From contig CALJXB010000126.1 of assembly GCA_937974415.1 (NCBI GenBank), forward strand, positions 1 to 6,312: DNA of 6,312 bases. The letters run 5' to 3'. The stretch's first letter is position 1. The number at the start of each line of letters is the position of its first letter. Source of the stretch: an uncultured Kiloniellales bacterium (lineage in GTDB: Bacteria > Pseudomonadota > Alphaproteobacteria > Kiloniellales > JAKSDN01). Shown piece by piece: positions 1 to 4,695 of this stretch. The notes below the pieces were generated by a model. It was not told the DNA's origin and made no database searches. It saw nothing but the letters and a program-made list of their open reading frames with translations. The translations under genes were made by a program, and so were the position numbers.

Positions 1-1604
1 ATCCGGTCGAGCCGGGCATAAGTCGCCGCAAGAAATATGCGAAACACCGCCGGCGGATCGTTCAAGACGCGCAAGACCTCGAGGGCCTCCTCGGGTCGGC
101 CGGCCTGGTAGTAGGCCCAGCCGAGATTCGCTTGGAACCACTCCGGGTACTGCGGATTAATACGCTTGGCCTGCTCGACCAACTCGATCGCCTCGTTCGC
201 CCTGCCCAGCAAGATCAGGCCGCTGGCCATCTCCGCGAGAAATCCAGCGTGGTTCGGATTGAGCGACCGGGCTTTCTGGTACTCGGCACGCGCCTTGTCG
301 AATTGCCGTCTGTGGAGGTAGACCACCGCCAGGCGCCAATGGACGTCGTAGTCGGATGGCTCCAAGGACAAGGCCTCAAGGGCGGATTCCAATGCTTCGT
401 TGAGGCACTGCTCGGGCTCGTCGCTCCAACCGTGACGGTACCGGTAGGCCTTCAGCCAGGCCTTGAAACTATGGGCGCGGGCAAAGTTGGGGTCGAGCTC
501 TATGGCCCGTTCCATCAACGCCAGTGCTTCGTCGTTCGCGGCCTTGGTTCGGGCAAAGAAGTACTCCCGGCCGGTCAGATAGCAGTCGTAAGCGTCTCGG
601 TCCGTCCGGGCCAATTGAGCGCGCCGCTCGGTTTCTTCGCTGTCGACCTTGTGCGCCAGGGTGGCGACAATGATTTCTATGATCTCGTCCTGAACCTGGA
701 ACACGTCCTCGAGCTCGCGGTCGTAACGTTCCGCCCAGATGTGGCGATCGGCCGCACCGTCGATGAGCTGTGCGGTGATCCGCACCCGCTTGCCGGCCTT
801 GCGGACGCTGCCTTCGAGGATGTATCGGACGCCCAACGCCTCCGAAACCTGTTTCAGCCCGACCGACCGTCCCCGATAGGCGAACGAGGTGTTCCGCCCT
901 ACGACGTCCAAGGAGTGAAACTTCGCCAAGGCGGTGATGATGTCTTCCGAGATCCCGTCGGCGAAAAAATGCTGCTCCGGATCGTCCGACAGAGATTCGA
1001 ATGGCAAGACTGCGACGGTCGGCCGCTCCGAAGCCGGCGGCGGTGGAACGGCAGGAGCCGAAACCGCCGCCGACGGCCCATCCGGCAGCCACCGCCACAC
1101 CTGAACGGGACGAGCGATGTTCTTCAGGCTTTTTTCGCCGGCATCCGTGAAAATGAAACCCAGCCGATCGCGCACATCCTCATGAACCCGGTCCGAGACC
1201 GTCACACCGCCCGGCTCGGCGATCTCCTGCAGGCGGGCGGCGACATTCACGCCATCGCCCAGGATATCCTCGCCCTCGATGATGATATCGCCGAGATTTA
1301 CCCCGATCCGGAAGGTAATGCGCCTTTCCGCCTCGATGCACCGGTTGCGCTCGGCCATGCCCTGTTGAATCTCGATCACGCATTGCGTGGCCGCGACGAC
1401 GGACGCGAACTCCAGGAGCAGACCGTCCCCCATGGTTTTGACGATACGCCCGCCGTGCTGGGCGATCTTGGCGTCGATCAGTTCCGCACGGTGGGCGCGA
1501 AAGGCGGCGAGCGTTCCCGCCTCGTCCGCCCCCATGAGCCGCGAATAGCCCACCGCGTCGGCCGATACGATCGCCGCCAATCTCCGTTTCGTGCCCGCCG
1601 ACAT
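1..1604 (-). CDS. Class III adenylate/guanylate cyclase with TolB-like and TPR domains (C-terminus cut off)
   Basis: Translating the minus strand from the ATG at 1604 gives 534 codons open to the window edge. The start is firm: an in-frame TAA lies four codons upstream, and the next ATG (M24) would lose a metal ligand. Residues 7-174 are a class III cyclase domain. Visible catalytic residues are metal Asp16 (in SADAVGYSRLMG) and Asp60 (in KTMGDG), purine-specifying Lys56 and Asp113 (in EDILGDGVNVAAR), and transition-state Asn120 and Arg124. The Lys/Asp pair favours ATP, so cAMP is the likely product. A Pro/Ala linker (about 175-195) leads into a TolB/FlgO-like segment (about 196-315, beginning VAVLPFESLSDDPEQ), then TPRs from about 340 onward. 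No signal peptide or membrane segment is seen, so it is probably cytoplasmic. Relatives are usually somewhat longer, so some tens of residues are probably missing. No clear Shine-Dalgarno precedes the ATG. Confidence 0.93.
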   Translation of the reverse strand, partial: MSAGTKRRLAAIVSADAVGYSRLMGADEAGTLAAFRAHRAELIDAKIAQHGGRIVKTMGDGLLLEFASVVAATQCVIEIQQGMAERNRCIEAERRITFRIGVNLGDIIIEGEDILGDGVNVAARLQEIAEPGGVTVSDRVHEDVRDRLGFIFTDAGEKSLKNIARPVQVWRWLPDGPSAAVSAPAVPPPPASERPTVAVLPFESLSDDPEQHFFADGISEDIITALAKFHSLDVVGRNTSFAYRGRSVGLKQVSEALGVRYILEGSVRKAGKRVRITAQLIDGAADRHIWAERYDRELEDVFQVQDEIIEIIVATLAHKVDSEETERRAQLARTDRDAYDCYLTGREYFFARTKAANDEALALMERAIELDPNFARAHSFKAWLKAYRYRHGWSDEPEQCLNEALESALEALSLEPSDYDVHWRLAVVYLHRRQFDKARAEYQKARSLNPNHAGFLAEMASGLILLGRANEAIELVEQAKRINPQYPEWFQANLGWAYYQAGRPEEALEVLRVLNDPPAVFRIFLAATYARLDR

Positions 1605-1784
1605 GGGCGGAGTTTAACGGCCGGCGCGGCGTATAGCGACAGGCGTTATGCCGGACCCTGCGGGCATGTCGCGATCGCGGCAGGAGCGGGCTCGCATATC
1701 AATCGCGGTTGATTTCGCGGCGCTCGGGAGGCAAAACTGCGCCCCTTGGGTCAAGCGACACGACGATTCGCGCGGAGGGTCCGC
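1605..1784. promoter_or_regulatory. Divergent intergenic region between the cyclase and TPR-oxygenase genes
   Basis: These 180 bases separate two genes transcribed away from each other, so promoters for both should lie here or overlap the gene starts. Nothing matches a sigma-70 consensus convincingly. A TATACG hexamer on the minus strand (1630-1635) lies about 25 bases before the cyclase ATG but has no TTG-type -35 box 17 bases upstream. TTGATT on the plus strand (1709-1714) has only CAAAAC at the right distance. No terminator or convincing operator was found. The regulatory role is inferred from gene orientation. Confidence 0.45.
1774..1778 (+). promoter_or_regulatory. Shine-Dalgarno that fixes a TTG start for the TPR-oxygenase gene
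   Basis: GGAGG lies six bases before the TTG at 1785. The frame contains no ATG near its 5' end, and a more upstream TTG at 1746 has no comparable purine-rich site. This spacing is the main reason for choosing 1785. Confidence 0.7.
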
Positions 1785-3245
1785 TTGTCAGCCGATCATG
1801 CTTCGAGTCCACCGTCCGGGGGAGAGGCGCAGCCTCGGACGGCCCAAACCGGCGGCGACACGCTGGACCGGGCACTTGAGCTGCACCGGGCCGGTCGGCA
1901 CCGCGATGCCCTCGCGCTTTACGACCAGATCCTGGTCAGGCAGCCCAGCGACGTGCGGGCGCTGACTTATGGCGGGGTCGCCCTGCTCGAGTTGGGCCAG
2001 GCCAAGCGAGCCGTTGCCGCCTTGCAACGGGCGGTCGAGCTGCAACCGGACTTCGCGGAAGCCCACTGCTTCCTCGCCAACGCGCTCCAAACCAGGGGGC
2101 GCCTGGGAGACGCCGAGGCCAGCTATCGGCAGGCCCTTGCCATCGCACCAGGCGACGCAAGAACCCACAACAACCTCGGCCTCGTCCTGCACAAGCTGGA
2201 GCGAAGCGATGAGGCAGTGGCGAGCTTTCGTCAAGCGATCGCCCTCCAGCCGCACTATGCCGAGGCCCACAACAACCTTTGCCACGTCTTGACGAAGCTG
2301 GGCGAAATCGACGACGCCGTCGCAGCGGGCCGACGGGCGGTCGAGATCGATCCGGACTATGCCGAGGCCCACAACAACTATGGCAACGCGCTGGTCGAGG
2401 CCGGCCGGGTGGAGGATGCCATCGCGGCCTATCGCAAAGCGCTGGCCATCCGTCCGAAATTCGTCGGTGGCTTGAACAATCTGGGCATCGCCCTGATCCA
2501 GGGGCGCCGCGCCCGCGAAGCCGTCGACGTGCTCGACGCCTGCCTCGACATCGATCCGGGCAACATCCAGGCGCTCTCGGCGAAGGCGGTCGCGCTCAGC
2601 GAGGCTGGCGAGCGAGAGGCCTTACGGGCCTTGGTCGATTACGACCTCTTGTTGCGCGAGGTCCGGATCGAGCCCGGCCCGGACTTCGCCGGCCTTGCCG
2701 AATTCAACGAGGCGCTGGCCCGGCACGTGTGCGCGCATCCGTCGCTGGCCTCCGATCCGGGCAAACATGCCACGCGGCAGGGCATGCATAGCGGCAGCTT
2801 GCTGGCGGAGCCGAAGGGCCCGGTCGCCGAGCTGGAGCGACTCATTGGCGACGCCTTCGACGGCTACCTGCAAGCCTTGCCGTCCGACTCGCGCAATCCC
2901 TTTCTGGCCAAGAAGCCGACCCGATGGCAGCTCGACGTCTGGGGCATCGTCCTGGGCTCGCAGGGCCATCAGATTCCGCACATGCACCCGGCGGGATGGC
3001 TGAGCGGCTGCTATTACGTCAAGGTGCCCCGCGTCGTCGCCAGCGGGTCGGAGCACGAGGGCTGGATCGAGTTCGGACGGCCGCACGAGCGCTACCGGGC
3101 CACGGCGGAGCCGGATCTCAAACTGGTCCGTCCCGAGGAGGGCCTGATGGTGCTCTTCCCCTCCTTCGTGTTTCACCGCACCGTGCCGTTCGAGGCGGCG
3201 GATAAGCGCATCAGCATCGCCTTCGACGTCAGGCCGGTCGGCTGA
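1785..3245 (+). CDS. TPR protein with C-terminal putative 2-oxoglutarate/Fe(II) oxygenase domain
   Basis: A 486-residue protein starting at TTG 1785. After a low-complexity N-terminus (1-23) come about eight consecutive 34-residue TPRs (roughly 24-295). Several carry the signature EAHNN...G...A...Y..AL.I.P, as in bacterial Sel1/OGT-like TPR arrays. Residues about 300-486 resemble the putative 2OG-Fe(II) oxygenase family (Pfam 2OG-FeII_Oxy_5 / TIGR02466 type). Visible motifs are HMHPAGWLSGCYYV (H399, H401), then FPSFVFHRTVPF (H464) and RISIAFDV (R475), which would supply the Fe(II) ligands and the 2-oxoglutarate-binding Arg. The acidic residue of a classical HxD motif is not obvious. No signal peptide, so cytoplasmic. 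The TPRs probably bind a protein substrate or partner; the substrate is unknown. The fold call rests on motif resemblance only. Confidence 0.88.
   Translation: MSADHASSPPSGGEAQPRTAQTGGDTLDRALELHRAGRHRDALALYDQILVRQPSDVRALTYGGVALLELGQAKRAVAALQRAVELQPDFAEAHCFLANALQTRGRLGDAEASYRQALAIAPGDARTHNNLGLVLHKLERSDEAVASFRQAIALQPHYAEAHNNLCHVLTKLGEIDDAVAAGRRAVEIDPDYAEAHNNYGNALVEAGRVEDAIAAYRKALAIRPKFVGGLNNLGIALIQGRRAREAVDVLDACLDIDPGNIQALSAKAVALSEAGEREALRALVDYDLLLREVRIEPGPDFAGLAEFNEALARHVCAHPSLASDPGKHATRQGMHSGSLLAEPKGPVAELERLIGDAFDGYLQALPSDSRNPFLAKKPTRWQLDVWGIVLGSQGHQIPHMHPAGWLSGCYYVKVPRVVASGSEHEGWIEFGRPHERYRATAEPDLKLVRPEEGLMVLFPSFVFHRTVPFEAADKRISIAFDVRPVG
2254..2378 (+). repeat. Exact 23-base direct repeat, one TPR unit apart
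   Basis: The same 23 bases occur at 2254-2276 and 2356-2378, exactly 102 bases (34 codons) apart. They encode the shared YAEAHNN at the junctions of TPRs 4/5 and 5/6. Identity extends to synonymous positions. It is part of the coding sequence, not an independent element, and suggests recent unit duplication or gene conversion. Confidence 0.85.
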
Positions 3246-3288
3246 GCCGTAGTCGCCGGCATCGAGTCTTTGGGCTGTATCGAAAACC

Positions 3289-3636
3289 TCAATCGCACGG
3301 GTAGATTTCGATCAGCGCGGCCCAGGTGATACTGGTCATTTCCAGATCGGTTATGTCGGGGTGCTCGCGCAGGAATTCCAAAACCCGGTCGCGCACCGTG
3401 CCTTTGGTGACATCGTCAGGCAGACAGAATATTTTGCCGTCGAAGGCTGCCCGGACGCTGTCTTCCAAAAGTAGCCCATCCAACATCTCGCCGGCTCCCG
3501 CGACATAACCGACGCAGTAGCCCTCGGACCAGGAATCACCCTGGTCGCAAAGTTCGAGAAACTCCCTTCCCGACTGGCCCGCCCAGGTCGGGTCGGTCAA
3601 AAACAGCAAGGCGACGAATGCCAAAAGGCTGCGCAT
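3289..3636 (-). CDS. Small secreted protein of the Rap1a/Tai immunity-like family
   Basis: A 115-residue protein. The ATG at 3636 is preceded by GGGGAG (3643-3648) with six-base spacing and opens directly into a Sec signal peptide (residues 1-19, cleavage after TWA), so the mature protein is periplasmic or secreted. It carries the family pattern: SGREFLELC near the N-terminus, GYCVGYVAGAGEMLDG, IFCLPDDVTKG, REHP and a terminal YPCD. C30, C41, C71 and C114 probably form two disulfides. Rap1a/Tai members include periplasmic immunity proteins against type VI effectors in Serratia, but many homologues stand alone with no known partner. It follows an unrecognised lipoprotein gene by 56 bases, probably in one transcript, and converges on the TPR-oxygenase gene. 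An in-frame ATG at 3696 overlaps the upstream stop as ATGA; it would add 20 charged residues and spoil the signal peptide, so I reject it as the start. Confidence 0.85.
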   Translation of the reverse strand: MRSLLAFVALLFLTDPTWAGQSGREFLELCDQGDSWSEGYCVGYVAGAGEMLDGLLLEDSVRAAFDGKIFCLPDDVTKGTVRDRVLEFLREHPDITDLEMTSITWAALIEIYPCD

Positions 3637-3642
3637 GGTAAG

Positions 3643-3648
3643 CTCCCC
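3643..3648 (-). promoter_or_regulatory. Ribosome binding site of the Rap1a/Tai-like gene
   Basis: GGGGAG on the minus strand, six bases before the ATG at 3636. It decides between this start and the overlapping in-frame ATG at 3696, which has no such site of its own. Confidence 0.7.
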
Positions 3649-3692
3649 GCCGCGGCGCTGCGCCAATTCGCATCGTGCGTGAACTCGCCCCT

Positions 3693-4307
3693 TCATGGCG
3701 CAACCGTGCGCGTAACGATGTCGTCGACCTCCTGAAGCGGCCCCAAGGGTTTGGTCGCGGTTTTCTCTTCCATGATACTGGGCGTGCCTTCCCAAATCTT
3801 GTAGTGGACCATATCGGTCTTGAGGACCACGATCGCGGTGAAGCGCCAGCCAGTCGTCACAGTGGTGCGCTTGAAGCCGAAAATATCGAGGACGACGTTG
3901 CCCTCTCGCTCTTTGTGAACGAACTGAGGCGTGACTTCGTAAGCCCAGCACTTCGATCCTGCCTCGATGCAGTTTCGCAGAGCCGCATCCAAGTCCTCGA
4001 CGTGGATGGCATCCTTGGGCATGAAGCGCTCGATGACTTCGAGATAGGACAGCACACGGACGTTCGGCGAGGTAAAAGGATCGTAACCCATGGCCTTGAG
4101 GTCTTCCGCCGTGGTCTGAAGCGGCACGATCGACTCATAGGCCGTCATGGCCTCGTCGAAGGTCTGCCACGGCGACTCGTCGATCTCACTGGTCTTGGGC
4201 AGTGGCCCGCTACACGCCGTGGCAAGAGCGAGAACCGCGACAATCGCGAAACCAACCTTCGACGCCAATGCCAGCTTCAACCGGATGTGGCGCTTGCTCT
4301 TGGGCAT
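3693..4307 (-). CDS. Lipoprotein of unknown function
   Basis: A 204-residue protein from the ATG at 4307, chosen because AAGG (4313-4316) sits five bases before it. A GTG two codons earlier (4313) is possible but overlaps that site. The N-terminus is strongly basic (seven K/R/H in the first 17 residues), followed by a hydrophobic run (18-31) ending in LATAC. C32 is therefore a probable lipidation site, though -3 Ala is weaker than Leu. The mature part has YESIVPLQTTAEDLKAMGYDP (57-77, in two pieces: YESIVPLQTT and AEDLKAMGYDP), loosely like the start of SmpA/BamE-type domains. It also has a Cys pair C113/C120 that may form a disulfide, and a C-terminal strand-rich part with GWRFTAIVVLKTD and YKIWEG. 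I do not recognise the family with confidence. It is the first gene of the probable two-gene unit with the Rap1a/Tai-like gene, which suggests a shared envelope role. Confidence 0.82.
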   Translation of the reverse strand: MPKSKRHIRLKLALASKVGFAIVAVLALATACSGPLPKTSEIDESPWQTFDEAMTAYESIVPLQTTAEDLKAMGYDPFTSPNVRVLSYLEVIERFMPKDAIHVEDLDAALRNCIEAGSKCWAYEVTPQFVHKEREGNVVLDIFGFKRTTVTTGWRFTAIVVLKTDMVHYKIWEGTPSIMEEKTATKPLGPLQEVDDIVTRTVAP

Positions 4308-4337
4308 AGACACCTTGAGTTTTCAGGACACTACATC

Positions 4338-4366
4338 ATTACGATAAACGAGATTCGAGCGGCAAA
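4338..4366 (-). promoter_or_regulatory. Weak sigma-70-like promoter candidate for the lipoprotein unit
   Basis: On the minus strand TTTGCC (4361-4366) and CGTAAT (4338-4343) are separated by 17 bases and lie about 31 bases before the lipoprotein ATG. The -10 matches TATAAT at four of six positions and the -35 matches TTGACA at three of six. Spacing and location are right but the match is poor, so this is a suggestion only. Confidence 0.2.
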
Positions 4367-4406
4367 CGCGTTGACTCAGATCAAGTTGCCGGGCCAATCG
4401 CCAGTT

Positions 4407-4595
4407 TCATAGCCCCAATTCGCGGTGAATCTGTTCCTTCACCGGTCCGCGGATGGCGCTCTGGGTCTCGTGGCGCTGAGGCGCAAAATGGATTATGGAT
4501 CTGGCGGGGCTACAAGTCGCAATGCTGCCTGGCGTTACTTCGAGAGTGACGTTCCGAAATCGAACAGCGAAGTAGGGGCCGTCACTAGGGATTGA
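4407..4595 (-). pseudogene. Possible 3' remnant of an unidentified gene
   Basis: On the minus strand, 62 codons run open between a TGA at 4596-4598 and a TGA at 4407-4409. No ATG or GTG lies near its beginning. The final third (SAIRGPVKEQIHRELGL then stop) looks like a natural charged, helical C-terminus, and by eye its third codon positions are GC-rich. It could be the tail of a gene lost upstream, or chance openness in a GC-rich spacer. No family is recognised. Confidence 0.2.
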
Positions 4596-4609
4596 TCAAC
4601 CTCAATGAC
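4581..4609. promoter_or_regulatory. 29-base imperfect dyad upstream of the HKD enzyme gene
   Basis: A perfect eight-base palindrome TTGATCAA (4592-4599) is flanked by GTCACTAGGG and CCTCAATGAC. With one unpaired base on the left, these arms pair at seven of ten positions plus one G-T. It ends 86 bases before the chosen start codon, a plausible place for an operator. There is no T-run for termination. Function is inferred from symmetry alone. Confidence 0.25.
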
Positions 4610-4695
4610 TCGCTCGCTTGTCTCGGCAGTTAATGCATTCGATTGTGATTGCCAGCCTCAGTCCTCGGAAGATCCCGATATCGATCCAGACGCCC

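Larger units (their letters stand above)
4308..4695. other. 388-base divergent intergenic region
   Basis: This separates the minus-strand lipoprotein unit from the plus-strand HKD enzyme gene and should hold promoters for both. It contains a weak promoter-like pair for the minus strand (4338-4366), an open protein-like stretch without a start codon (4407-4595, minus) and an imperfect dyad (4581-4609). No tRNA, riboswitch or T-tailed terminator is visible. No convincing plus-strand promoter was found. Confidence 0.5.

Noticed and set aside
469..1098. A 209-codon minus-strand frame inside the cyclase gene
   Set aside because: It is an out-of-frame shadow of the cyclase gene, Arg/Gly-rich and without domain signal.
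132..1712. A 526-codon open frame on the plus strand
   Set aside because: It is antisense to the cyclase gene, whose minus-strand product shows clear catalytic motifs and domains. The plus-strand product has no recognisable domain; GC-rich codon bias keeps the antisense frame open.
1788..2372. A 194-codon minus-strand open frame
   Set aside because: It is antisense to the TPR repeats and mirrors their 34-codon period; no independent domain.
2622..3176. A 184-codon minus-strand open frame
   Set aside because: It is antisense to the oxygenase domain, whose plus-strand motifs are convincing.
3239..3249. CGGC-TGA-GCCG hairpin at the end of the TPR-oxygenase gene
   Set aside because: The stem is only four base pairs and no T-run follows, so it is not a credible intrinsic terminator.
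3675..4412. A 245-codon plus-strand open frame
   Set aside because: It is antisense to the lipoprotein gene, which has a signal peptide, lipobox and ribosome site on the minus strand.
4454..4482. Repeated TGGCGCT and a GCGC-TGAG-GCGC hairpin in the divergent spacer
   Set aside because: Such short GC-rich repeats and stems are expected by chance in this composition, and no other feature supports a function.
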